This document shows, piece after piece, positions 25,801 to 33,274 of a stretch of DNA of 64,000 nucleotides (positions are counted from its first letter, which is position 1; each line of letters begins with the position of its first letter). Source of the DNA: Streptomyces sp. AC555_RSS877 (GTDB taxonomy: Bacteria; Actinomycetota; Actinomycetes; Streptomycetales; Streptomycetaceae); assembly GCF_019049245.1 (NCBI RefSeq), contig NZ_JAGMUK010000004.1, positions 19,975 to 83,974 of the forward strand, read 5' to 3'. The notes under the pieces are model-generated. The model did no database searches. It was not told the DNA's origin and saw only the letters and a list, made by a program, of their open reading frames with translations. The position numbers and the translations under genes were made by a program.

Positions 25801-26361
25801 ATGTCAGCAGAGAGCTCAGCGGAGAGTGCCTCGGCGGAGAGTCCCGAAGTCACCGCAAAAGCCATCACCGTCCGGCGGGCCCGTACCGGCGATGTCCAGG
25901 CCGTACGACGCCTCCTTGACGCGTACGTCCGCGGCGGCATCCTGCTCGACAAAGCGATGGTCACGCTTTACGAGGACATCCAGGAGTTCTGGGTCGCCGA
26001 ACGGGACGACAACGCCGAGGTCGTCGGCTGTGGCGCCCTGCATGTGATGTGGGAAGACCTCGCGGAAGTGCGCACTCTCGCCGTGAAGCCCGGACTGAAG
26101 GGCGCCGGTGTCGGACATCAGTTGCTGGAGAAGTTGCTGCACACCGCGCGCTGGCTCGGCGTTCGCCGCGTTTTTTGTCTGACCTTCGAAGTGGACTTCT
26201 TCGGCAAGCACGGCTTCGTCGAGATCGGTGAGACGCCCGTTGACACCGATGTCTACGCGGAGCTCCTGCGTTCCTATGACGAAGGCGTGGCAGAGTTCCT
26301 CGGTCTCGAACGGGTGAAACCGAACACCTTGGGCAACAGCCGGATGCTTCTGCATCTGTGA
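25801..26361 (+). CDS. GNAT-family amino-acid N-acetyltransferase
   Basis: A 186-residue protein with an N-terminal Ser/Ala/Glu tail (first 20 residues) and a GNAT core: ITVRRARTGDVQAVRRLLDAYVRGGIL, DIQEFWVAE, EVVGCGALHVMWEDLAEVRTLAVKPGLKGAGVGHQLLEKLL (acetyl-CoA loop) and FCLTFEVDFFGKHGFVEI. These features match short, stand-alone N-acetylglutamate synthases (ArgA/ArgO type), which acetylate glutamate for arginine synthesis. It begins 9 bases after the repressor gene. Substrate assignment is by family resemblance only. Confidence 0.88.
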   Translation: MSAESSAESASAESPEVTAKAITVRRARTGDVQAVRRLLDAYVRGGILLDKAMVTLYEDIQEFWVAERDDNAEVVGCGALHVMWEDLAEVRTLAVKPGLKGAGVGHQLLEKLLHTARWLGVRRVFCLTFEVDFFGKHGFVEIGETPVDTDVYAELLRSYDEGVAEFLGLERVKPNTLGNSRMLLHL

Positions 26362-26546
26362 TCGACTGGCGGGACAAGCCCCCAAGGGACGTCAAGACAA
26401 GGGTCCGCAAGGGAGCCCTATTCCGGCCGGACTCGCCCTGCCCAGGTTCCCTATGTCCGAAACGCGCATGTTTCCGGACTGGAGCGGGCCCGTCAGTCTC
26501 TGCCGGGGGTTTGTGTTTTTCCGGCAAAAGCGGTTTGCTTTCCGAC

Positions 26547-26568
26547 GTACTGCAGTACTGCATATAAC
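26547..26568 (+). promoter_or_regulatory. Palindrome and -10-like site upstream of lsr2
   Basis: GTACTGCAGTAC (26547-26558) is a perfect 12-base palindrome; CATATAAC follows at 26561-26568, an AT-rich patch resembling an extended -10 in a region otherwise rich in GC. The lsr2 start is 67 bases further on. A matching -35 at ideal spacing is not obvious (TTTCCG at 26539 is the best I see). Confidence 0.4.
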
Positions 26569-26634
26569 AGGGGACGGCGAAACGGCGGACGCCGCGACCC
26601 CCGACCCAGAAGTTTTTGGATGAAAGGAAATCCG

Positions 26635-26970
26635 GTGGCACAGAAGGTTCAGGTCCTTCTTGTCGATGACATCGACGGCGGCGAGGCGGACGAGACCGTC
26701 ACGTTCGCGCTGGACGGCAAGACGTACGAGATCGATCTCACGACCGCCAATGCGGACAAGCTGCGTGGTCTTCTCGACCCTTACGTGAAGGGCGGTCGTC
26801 GTACCGGAGGCCGTACTTCGGGTGGGCGTGGAAAGGCACGTGCCGCTTCCGGTGGCAGCCAGGACACCGCGCAGATTCGCGCGTGGGCCAAGGAGAACGG
26901 TTACGAGGTCAATGACCGCGGCCGCGTTCCGGCGACGATTCGCAAGGCATACGAGGACGCCAACGGCTGA
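26635..26970 (+). CDS. lsr2: Lsr2 nucleoid-associated protein
   Basis: A 111-residue H-NS-like silencer that bridges AT-rich DNA. The N-terminal dimerisation domain is AQKVQVLLVDDIDGGEADETVTFALDGKTYEIDLTTANADKLRGLLDPYV. The linker is Gly/Arg-rich, and the C-terminal DNA-binding domain is IRAWAKENGYEVNDRGRVPATIRKAYEDA, with the AT-hook-like RGR in the usual place. The GTG at 26635 was chosen over an in-frame ATG 15 bases earlier because AAAGGA sits 7 bases before it and the N-terminus then matches the family. The 270 bases upstream hold no gene. Confidence 0.97.
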   Translation: MAQKVQVLLVDDIDGGEADETVTFALDGKTYEIDLTTANADKLRGLLDPYVKGGRRTGGRTSGGRGKARAASGGSQDTAQIRAWAKENGYEVNDRGRVPATIRKAYEDANG

Positions 26971-26986
26971 TCACGGCCTACGGCAC

Positions 26987-27664
26987 TTACGAGCGGGCGA
27001 GCTGCCCGGCGCATGCGCGTCGCAGCCGCAGGCGGTGGCACTGTGCTGCCATGGTGTCCACCACTCGTGCGAGATCGGGGGCGCCCCCTCCGCCCCCCAC
27101 GGCCGACAACGTCGGCAGCGAGGCCTCGACCTCGTACCCGGGCTCGGGGGGCCGCAGCCATACGGCGGCCCCCTGCACGGCTCCCGAGCAGCGCCGGCCC
27201 GGCGGCAGCGGCGCGTCCATCACGCCGCCTTCGCCGATCGCCGTGAGGTCGAGCGTCAGCGCTCCCCACTCCAGCCAGGCCAGGACTCCGGGCAGTTCCT
27301 CCGTGCTGCCCGCAGCCACCAGCAGCCGCATCCGGTCACCCTGAAGGGCCACCGGAGAGCCCGGCGACAGGTGGCGAAGCGCCGCGTGACCCGCCTCGGC
27401 CGGCACCTCGAGGACGTCGAAACGCAGGCCCACGGACAGCCGTACCGGAGCCCCTGGCGTCCGTAGTGGAGCGCCTGGCGTCCGTAGCGGAACCCCTGGC
27501 GTTCCGAGGACCCCGTTTCCGGGGGATCCGGGGTGTGCGGGCACTGTCGGCCAGCCCAGTTCGTTCTCGTACCACCGGCGGACCTGATCGCTCGAATCGA
27601 GCGGCTGTCGGGGGCGGGGGACCGTGGTGAGTTCGGTGGTGACCGGGGGGAGGGTGCCAACCAT
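26987..27664 (-). CDS. Prim-pol-like (degenerate) hypothetical protein with a heptapeptide repeat
   Basis: A 225-residue protein. VRRWYENELGWPTVPAHPG, GLRFDVLEVPAEAGHAALRHL, QGDRMRLLVAAGSTEELPGVLAWLEWG, LDLTAIGEGG and AAVWLRPPEPG follow, in order, the pattern of actinobacterial proteins annotated as bifunctional DNA primase/polymerase N-terminal domain. I see no clear catalytic acidic triad, so it is probably not an active polymerase. Three copies of LRTPGAP-like heptads (21-bp DNA repeat) lie at about residues 52-72. The ATG at 27664 has no clear ribosome site. It is divergent from clpC and convergent with lsr2. Confidence 0.65.
   Translation of the reverse strand: MVGTLPPVTTELTTVPRPRQPLDSSDQVRRWYENELGWPTVPAHPGSPGNGVLGTPGVPLRTPGAPLRTPGAPVRLSVGLRFDVLEVPAEAGHAALRHLSPGSPVALQGDRMRLLVAAGSTEELPGVLAWLEWGALTLDLTAIGEGGVMDAPLPPGRRCSGAVQGAAVWLRPPEPGYEVEASLPTLSAVGGGGGAPDLARVVDTMAAQCHRLRLRRACAGQLARS
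27448..27510. repeat. Three tandem copies of a 21-bp unit inside the prim-pol-like gene
   Basis: Units starting GGAGCCCCTGGCGTCCGTAG, at 27448-27468, 27469-27489 and 27490-27510, differ by a few bases. They are a multiple of three, so repeat number could change without shifting the frame; each encodes a heptapeptide like TPGAPLR. Confidence 0.8.
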
Positions 27665-27770
27665 GCCAAGTGCAACCGTCGAAAGAGCCCGCGAGTTACG
27701 CTGAGTGTGCTGGAGATTGCGCAGAGTGCCGGAAAAAGTGACCTGTAGGGGCGCGGGGAGGAACAAGGTT

Positions 27771-27784
27771 GTTCGCCCATAGCG
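27771..27784 (+). promoter_or_regulatory. ClgR-box-like site upstream of clpC
   Basis: GTTCGC-CCATA-GCG matches, as I remember it, the GTTCGC-N5-GCG operator described for the Streptomyces activator ClgR, which controls clpP1, clpC and lon. It lies 311 bases before the clpC ATG within a 430-base gene-free region (27665-28094). That region also has GGGGAA-G-TTCCCC at 28049-28061 and GAGGAG before the clpC start. A reading frame at 27769-28092 has no family resemblance. Confidence 0.6.
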
Positions 27785-28094
27785 GAGGGAATCAGGGCGC
27801 GCGGCATGGAGTGTCAGTCCCAGCGGGTAAGACTTCCCTAGTGGGAGGGGGCGACACGCAGGACAGGCCGTCTCACGTTCGCCATCGGCGTACTGATGGT
27901 AGGGGTAACTGCTTGGCCTGCGGGAACATCGTCTCGCACCATCAGGTTGGAGCAGATGTCGGCGTTCGGGGTCAGGAGGCCAAGGACGGTGTCGGCAGTT
28001 GGAATGAGCGGTCCCCGCTTGCGGGACTAAGCTGCGGAAGGACAGGGAGGGGAAGTTCCCCCCACTGCCTGACCGCTCTGAGGAGCGATTAACG

Positions 28095-30620
28095 ATGTTC
28101 GAGAGGTTCACCGACCGCGCGCGGCGGGTTGTCGTCCTGGCTCAGGAAGAAGCCCGGATGCTCAACCACAACTACATCGGCACCGAGCACATCCTCCTGG
28201 GCCTGATCCACGAGGGTGAGGGTGTCGCCGCCAAGGCCCTTGAGAGCCTCGGGATTTCGCTCGAGGCGGTCCGCCAGCAGGTGGAGGAGATCATCGGGCA
28301 GGGGCAGCAGGCCCCGTCCGGGCACATCCCCTTCACCCCCCGTGCCAAGAAGGTCCTGGAGCTGTCGCTCCGCGAGGCTCTTCAGCTGGGCCACAACTAC
28401 ATCGGCACGGAGCACATCCTGCTCGGCCTGATCCGTGAGGGCGAGGGCGTCGCCGCCCAGGTCCTGGTCAAGCTGGGCGCAGATCTCAACCGGGTGCGGC
28501 AGCAGGTCATCCAGCTGCTCTCCGGATACCAGGGCAAGGAGACCGCCGCCGCCGGCGGGCCTGCCGAGGGCACGCCCTCGACGTCCCTGGTCCTCGACCA
28601 GTTCGGCCGGAACCTCACCCAGGCCGCTCGTGAGTCCAAGCTCGACCCGGTCATCGGGCGCGAGAAGGAGATCGAGCGGGTCATGCAGGTGCTGTCCCGC
28701 CGCACCAAGAACAACCCGGTCCTGATCGGTGAGCCCGGCGTCGGCAAGACCGCCGTCGTCGAGGGCCTCGCCCAGGCCATCGTCAAGGGCGAGGTGCCCG
28801 AGACCCTCAAGGACAAGCACCTCTACACCCTGGACCTCGGCGCGCTGGTCGCCGGCTCCCGCTACCGCGGTGACTTCGAAGAGCGCCTGAAGAAGGTCCT
28901 CAAGGAGATCCGCACCCGCGGCGACATCATTCTGTTCATCGACGAGCTGCACACGCTGGTCGGTGCGGGTGCCGCCGAGGGCGCCATCGACGCCGCTTCG
29001 ATCCTGAAGCCGATGCTGGCCCGCGGTGAGCTGCAGACCATCGGTGCGACGACGCTGGACGAGTACCGCAAGCACCTGGAGAAGGACGCGGCTCTCGAGC
29101 GCCGCTTCCAGCCCATCCAGGTCGCGGAGCCGTCCCTGCCGCACACCATCGAGATCCTCAAGGGTCTGCGCGACCGGTACGAGGCGCACCACCGCGTCTC
29201 CATCACGGACGAGGCGCTGGTCCAGGCCGCCACGCTGGCCGACCGGTACATCTCGGACCGCTTCCTGCCGGACAAGGCGATCGACCTGATCGACGAGGCC
29301 GGTTCCCGGATGCGTATCCGCCGGATGACCGCGCCGCCGGACCTGCGCGAGTTCGACGAGAAGATCGCCGGCGTCCGCCGCGACAAGGAGTCCGCGATCG
29401 ACTCGCAGGACTTCGAGAAGGCCGCTTCTCTCCGCGACAAGGAGAAGCAGCTGCTCGCCGCGAAGGCCAAGCGCGAGAAGGAGTGGAAGGCCGGCGACAT
29501 GGACGTCGTCGCCGAGGTCGACGGCGAGCTGATCGCCGAGGTCCTCGCGACCGCCACCGGCATCCCGGTCTTCAAGCTGACCGAGGAGGAGTCCTCGCGT
29601 CTGCTGCGCATGGAGGACGAGCTCCACAAGCGGGTCATCGGCCAGGTCGACGCCGTCAAGGCGCTGTCCAAGGCGATCCGTCGTACGCGTGCCGGTCTGA
29701 AGGACCCGAAGCGTCCCGGTGGTTCGTTCATCTTCGCCGGCCCGTCCGGTGTCGGTAAGACCGAGCTGTCCAAGGCGCTCGCCGAGTTCCTCTTCGGTGA
29801 CGAGGACGCGCTGATCTCCCTCGACATGTCGGAGTTCAGCGAGAAGCACACAGTGTCGCGCCTGTTCGGTTCGCCTCCCGGATACGTGGGCTACGAAGAG
29901 GGCGGCCAGCTGACCGAGAAGGTCCGCCGCAAGCCGTTCTCCGTCGTCCTCTTCGACGAGGTCGAGAAGGCCCACCCGGACATCTTCAACTCGCTGCTGC
30001 AGATCCTGGAGGACGGTCGCCTGACCGACTCCCAGGGCCGGGTCGTCGACTTCAAGAACACGGTCATCATCATGACGACCAACCTCGGCACCCGGGACAT
30101 CTCCAAGGGCTTCAACCTGGGCTTCGCGGCCTCGGGCGACAAGAAGTCCAACTACGAGCGCATGAAGAACAAGGTCTCGGACGAGCTCAAGCAGCACTTC
30201 CGCCCCGAGTTCCTCAACCGCGTCGACGACGTCGTCGTCTTCCCGCAGCTGACGCAGGCGGACATCCTGCGGATCGTCGACCTGATGATCGGCAAGGTCG
30301 ACGAGCGCCTGAAGGACCGGGACATGGGCATCGAGCTCTCCCAGTCCGCCAAGGAGCTGCTGTCCAAGAAGGGTTACGACCCGGTGCTGGGTGCGCGTCC
30401 GCTGCGTCGCACCATCCAGCGCGAGATCGAGGACTCGCTGTCGGAGAAGATCCTCTTCGGCGAGCTGCGTCCCGGTCACATCGTGGTCGTGGACACCGAG
30501 GGCGAGGGCGAGACCGCCACCTTCACCTTCCGGGGTGAGGAGAAGTCGGCACTGCCGGACGTTCCGCCGATCGAGCAGGCGGCCGGTGGGGCAGGTCCCA
30601 ACCTGAGCAAGGACGCGTAA
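28095..30620 (+). CDS. clpC: ATP-dependent Clp protease ATP-binding subunit ClpC
   Basis: An 841-residue AAA+ unfoldase that feeds substrates to ClpP. Two Clp-N repeats begin [38 protein letters not shown] and repeat near residue 80. The first ATPase has [18 protein letters not shown] (Walker A, about 214) and [22 protein letters not shown]; a UVR-like middle segment is [19 protein letters not shown] (about 435). The second ATPase has [21 protein letters not shown] (about 552), [17 protein letters not shown] and [15 protein letters not shown]. The C-terminal D2-small domain is complete. A strong terminator follows. A ClgR-like box upstream suggests regulation by ClgR. Confidence 0.98.
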   Translation: MFERFTDRARRVVVLAQEEARMLNHNYIGTEHILLGLIHEGEGVAAKALESLGISLEAVRQQVEEIIGQGQQAPSGHIPFTPRAKKVLELSLREALQLGHNYIGTEHILLGLIREGEGVAAQVLVKLGADLNRVRQQVIQLLSGYQGKETAAAGGPAEGTPSTSLVLDQFGRNLTQAARESKLDPVIGREKEIERVMQVLSRRTKNNPVLIGEPGVGKTAVVEGLAQAIVKGEVPETLKDKHLYTLDLGALVAGSRYRGDFEERLKKVLKEIRTRGDIILFIDELHTLVGAGAAEGAIDAASILKPMLARGELQTIGATTLDEYRKHLEKDAALERRFQPIQVAEPSLPHTIEILKGLRDRYEAHHRVSITDEALVQAATLADRYISDRFLPDKAIDLIDEAGSRMRIRRMTAPPDLREFDEKIAGVRRDKESAIDSQDFEKAASLRDKEKQLLAAKAKREKEWKAGDMDVVAEVDGELIAEVLATATGIPVFKLTEEESSRLLRMEDELHKRVIGQVDAVKALSKAIRRTRAGLKDPKRPGGSFIFAGPSGVGKTELSKALAEFLFGDEDALISLDMSEFSEKHTVSRLFGSPPGYVGYEEGGQLTEKVRRKPFSVVLFDEVEKAHPDIFNSLLQILEDGRLTDSQGRVVDFKNTVIIMTTNLGTRDISKGFNLGFAASGDKKSNYERMKNKVSDELKQHFRPEFLNRVDDVVVFPQLTQADILRIVDLMIGKVDERLKDRDMGIELSQSAKELLSKKGYDPVLGARPLRRTIQREIEDSLSEKILFGELRPGHIVVVDTEGEGETATFTFRGEEKSALPDVPPIEQAAGGAGPNLSKDA

Positions 30621-30635
30621 GCGTCACGTACGAGA

Positions 30636-30677
30636 GGGGCCGCCCCGGGACTTCGGTTCCGGGGCGGCCCCTTTTTT
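30636..30677 (+). terminator. Rho-independent terminator of clpC
   Basis: GGGGCCGCCCCGG (30636-30648) pairs perfectly with CCGGGGCGGCCCC (30659-30671) around a 10-base loop, followed by six T residues. Confidence 0.93.
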
Positions 30678-30699
30678 CGGCTCCAGCGCCGACCCAGCA

Positions 30700-30743
30700 C
30701 CGCTTCAGTGCCGCTTCAGTGCCGCTTCAGCGCGGCGTCAGCG
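30700..30743. repeat. Four tandem 11-bp units downstream of clpC
   Basis: CCGCTTCAGTG occurs at 30700-30710 and 30711-30721, then as CCGCTTCAGCG (30722-30732) and CGGCGTCAGCG (30733-30743). The run is noncoding, in the convergent space between clpC and the HAD phosphatase. No function can be assigned. Confidence 0.8.
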
Positions 30744-30793
30744 CCGGTCGAGGGTGCGGCTGGGGTCAGTCAGCCGGGATCAGTCGGCGGGTG

Positions 30794-31438
30794 TCAGGAC
30801 AGCTGGCCTTCGTAGTCCGGCAGCTTGTACGTCTTCTCGGCGTGGCCGCCCGACAGGTCGGTGGCGTTGTTGCCGATGTTCGCGATGATCGTGTAGCCCT
30901 TGGACTCGATGTCGACGCGCTGGGCGGTCTTGTAGGCGGCGACGTCCTTGAAGAGGTCGACGAAGCTGCGGACGTAGAGGCCGGAGACCTCGTAGCCGAC
31001 GTGCTCCAGGTTGTAGTCGGTCAGCGAGTAGATGATCCCGGGCCGGGCCGTCACGAAGAACAGGGCGACGCCGTGGTCCTGGGCGTACTCGGCGACGTCC
31101 AGGACCGGCTGGTTGGCCGGCGAGGGGTAGCTGAAGCCGAAGTCGGTCTCCAGGGTGGTGTTGTCGATGTCGAAGACGATCGCCTGCTTCTCGCCCGGCT
31201 TCGTGTTCGCTATCCGCTGCTTCAGGTAGGGCAGGGCCTGGCCCATCAGGGCCTGGCAGTCCTGCTGCCAGGTCGCGTAGTCGACGTCGGCGGCGGCGGC
31301 GGTGGCCGTGGCCGTGGCGGTCGTGGAGGTGCTGGTGGTCGTCGTCGCGGCCTCGGCGGGGACGGCCAGCGCCACGAGGGCGGCTGCTGAGACGGCGGTG
31401 ACGGCTGCGCGGCGAGCCCAGGGGCGTCGTCGTGTCAT
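30794..31438 (-). CDS. Secreted HAD-family acid phosphatase
   Basis: A 214-residue protein with a twin-arginine-like/Sec signal peptide (MTRRRPWARRAAVTAVSAAALVALAVPAEA, cleavage after AEA), then a Thr/Ala-rich stretch (about residues 32-50). The HAD IIIB domain has IVFDIDNTTLETD (nucleophile Asp and catalytic Asp, near residue 88), VALFFVTARPG, and a late IIANIGNNATDLSGG (acidic motif region). This resembles class B/plant-type secreted acid phosphatases, which release phosphate from organic monoesters outside the cell. It stands alone, converging with clpC. Confidence 0.9.
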   Translation of the reverse strand: MTRRRPWARRAAVTAVSAAALVALAVPAEAATTTTSTSTTATATATAAAADVDYATWQQDCQALMGQALPYLKQRIANTKPGEKQAIVFDIDNTTLETDFGFSYPSPANQPVLDVAEYAQDHGVALFFVTARPGIIYSLTDYNLEHVGYEVSGLYVRSFVDLFKDVAAYKTAQRVDIESKGYTIIANIGNNATDLSGGHAEKTYKLPDYEGQLS

Positions 31439-31897
31439 GTGGGGGTTCCTCTCACGTCCGGACGTTCTGCAGTTGTCGGGTGCATGCTCGTGGGTGAGGG
31501 TGGCGCGAGGGGAACCGTAGGGTTACTGGGTGGTAAGTAGCCAGAGACGTGCGTCACATGGGGCGGGAATTCAAAGATCGGGGTTCTCGCGGCCCGGTGA
31601 CATGCCGCACAGGCGATTTGTCCGTTACTACGCGGAATAGTGGAAGTCGCCAGGTGGGCAAAAGGGACTTTAGGTCGGAACTGTCTCCATGATTTGCCGC
31701 CATAGGTGGGATGGTGACCGATTCATTCCGCATGGGGGTTCTGTCAAGAAGAAGGGAGTTTTGTGGGCAGGTACTACCTTTAGTCGTAGATCACAGGTTT
31801 GGGAGTCCGTGGGGCCCCGGGTTACCAAGGGATGGCCCACCCGGCAGCTGCCTGTGCGCCGGGTGGCTCCTCTGTCCCCGTCCCCATGAGGTTTTCG
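31439..31897. other. 459-base intergenic region with a 5' UTR hairpin before the M23 peptidase gene
   Basis: No gene is visible. The stretch is less GC-rich than its surroundings and holds the divergent promoters for the secreted phosphatase and the M23 peptidase. A hairpin CCACCCGGC / GCCGGGTGG (31837-31845 and 31858-31866) lies 31 bases before the peptidase start; its loop is AGCTGCCTGTGC. GGAAC at 31677 recalls a SigE-type -35 but no fitting -10 was found. I looked for a ydaO/c-di-AMP riboswitch, often placed before Streptomyces wall hydrolase genes, and did not recognise its conserved blocks. Confidence 0.45.
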
Positions 31898-32503
31898 ATG
31901 TCCCAGCGTGTCTCGTCCCGTTCTTCCCGTACGTCCGTGCTCCGCACCCGTGCGGCCGTGCTGGCCACCGGCCTTGGAGTGTCGGTTGTGCTGGGGGCCG
32001 GAGTCGCGGCCGCCGCCGACACCGGCACGGCCACGGTCGCCGCCGCCAAGACCGCCACCAAGTCCGTCGCCGCCGCGAAGGCCGCTTCCTGGGTCGACCC
32101 GGTGACGAAGTACCGGCTGTCCGCGAGCTTCGCCCAGTCCGGCGGCATGTGGCAGTCCACCCACAGCGGGCAGGACTTCGCCGTGGCGACCGGCACCAAG
32201 GTCCTCGCCACGCACGGCGGCACGGTCGTCAAGGCGGGCGGCAACGGCGCCGGCGACGGCCCCGCGTACGGCAACGCCGTCGTCATCAAGCACGGCAACG
32301 GGACGTACTCCCAGTACGCCCACCTCTCGCGCATCGACGTGAGGATCGGTCAGGTAGTCAAGACCGGTCAGCGCATCGCCCTGTCCGGCAGCACCGGCAA
32401 CTCCAGCGGTCCGCACCTGCACTTCGAGATCCGCACGACCGCGAACTACGGGTCGGCCATCGACCCGGTCGCCTTCCTGCGCGCCAAGGGCGTGAAGGTC
32501 TGA
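31898..32503 (+). CDS. Secreted M23-family metallopeptidase
   Basis: A 201-residue LytM-type cell-wall endopeptidase. A Sec signal peptide (RTRAAVLATGLGVSVVLGAGVAAA) is followed by a Lys/Ala linker, then the M23 domain: GMWQSTHSGQDFAVATGTKVLA (zinc His and Asp), GNAVVIKHGNGTYSQYAHLSRIDV, TGQRIALSGSTGNSSGPHLHFEIRTT (HLH zinc motif). No LysM or SH3 domain is present. The ATG at 31898 is preferred over one 12 bases before it because that earlier ATGAGG supplies the ribosome site. It probably cuts peptidoglycan cross-bridges during growth. Confidence 0.95.
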   Translation: MSQRVSSRSSRTSVLRTRAAVLATGLGVSVVLGAGVAAAADTGTATVAAAKTATKSVAAAKAASWVDPVTKYRLSASFAQSGGMWQSTHSGQDFAVATGTKVLATHGGTVVKAGGNGAGDGPAYGNAVVIKHGNGTYSQYAHLSRIDVRIGQVVKTGQRIALSGSTGNSSGPHLHFEIRTTANYGSAIDPVAFLRAKGVKV

Positions 32504-32530
32504 GACGGTCCAAGGCGGTCTCAGGCCGGT

Positions 32531-33139
32531 CTAAGACCTCCCCGAGGACCCGCCGGTGCCCTGATGGGCCTGGGTCACCAGGCCCGTCGCCACCTCCAGG
32601 ACCGCCTTGCGCTTGGCCTCCGGGTCGCCTTCGAGGTCCTGGAGGACGAACATCCCGGCGTGCATCGTGAAGATCGCGCTGACGCAGCGGACCTGGTCGA
32701 CCAGGTCCGCCGACGGGTCGATGAGGATGTCGCGCATGCCGAGCATGCGGGTCTTGAAGGTCTCGCCGATGCGCAACTCGCGTACGGTCGCCTGGTTCTC
32801 CTGCATGAAGCGGAACAGGGGCGCGGCGCCGTCCAGGGCGTCGCTGTAGCGCCGTACGATCTCCTGCTTCGTCTCCAGGGTGTGCGGCTGGCCCTTGCCC
32901 CACTCGATGAGGTCCTCGATGGGCTTCGCCAGATCCTCGAAGATGCTGACGAGGATCTCTTCCTTGGTCTTGAAGTGGTAGTAGAGCGCCGCCTTGGTGA
33001 CGTCCAGGCGTTCGGCGATCTCGCGCAGCGAGGTCTTCTCGTAGCCCTGTTCGGCGAAGAGTTCGAGGGCGATGTCCTGGATGCGCTGGCGGGTGTTCCC
33101 GCGGCGCCGCTGCCTGGTGCCGTCCATGGTGCCGCCCAT
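32531..33139 (-). CDS. TetR-family repressor, divergent from the exporter
   Basis: A 202-residue regulator. The N-terminal HTH is RQRIQDIALELFAEQGYEKTSLREIAERLDVTKAALYYHFKTKEEIL; the rest is a helical ligand-binding domain. ATG at 33139 has AGGAG 7 bases upstream; another in-frame ATG follows 12 bases later. The gene is divergent from a 14-TM drug exporter, with a large inverted repeat between them, the classical layout of a TetR-controlled efflux pair that opens when the exporter's substrate binds the repressor. Ligand unknown. Confidence 0.94.
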   Translation of the reverse strand: MGGTMDGTRQRRRGNTRQRIQDIALELFAEQGYEKTSLREIAERLDVTKAALYYHFKTKEEILVSIFEDLAKPIEDLIEWGKGQPHTLETKQEIVRRYSDALDGAAPLFRFMQENQATVRELRIGETFKTRMLGMRDILIDPSADLVDQVRCVSAIFTMHAGMFVLQDLEGDPEAKRKAVLEVATGLVTQAHQGTGGSSGRS

Positions 33140-33166
33140 CGTCGCACTCCTCGCGCTTTCCCAAAA

Positions 33167-33237
33167 ACTTACTTGACGCCCGGCTAGTTGCGGGTCTAAT
33201 TTCCGAGTGTAGTCAACTAGCCGGTCGGCAAGTAAGT
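33167..33237. promoter_or_regulatory. Large inverted repeat, TetR operator region between repressor and exporter
   Basis: Two 24-base arms (33167-33190 and 33214-33237) are complementary at 22 of 24 positions, with 23 bases between them; the shared cores are ACTTACTTG and CCGGCTAGTTG. The region separates the divergent tetR and exporter starts. TTGCGG (33188) and TAGTCA (33210) lie inside as a possible exporter promoter with 16-base spacing, so binding to the arms would cover it. Two repressor dimers or a looped complex could be involved. Confidence 0.75.
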
Positions 33238-33274
33238 GGTCGGCCGAGGCAGTACCCAGGGGAGTGGGAGCACG

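Noticed and set aside
27769..28092. 107-codon frame between the prim-pol-like gene and clpC
   Set aside because: No ribosome site, no recognisable family, and it covers the likely regulatory region with a ClgR-type box.
28089..30479. 796-codon open frame on the minus strand across clpC
   Set aside because: It is the antisense shadow of clpC; its codon positions reflect high GC at third positions of clpC and it has no recognisable domain.
30700..30743. CRISPR-like array
   Set aside because: The units are contiguous 11-mers with no spacers; no cas genes in the window.
31600..31897. ydaO/c-di-AMP riboswitch before the M23 peptidase gene
   Set aside because: Expected from relatives' wall hydrolase genes and the presence of disA, but I do not see the conserved blocks; only a simple hairpin is present.
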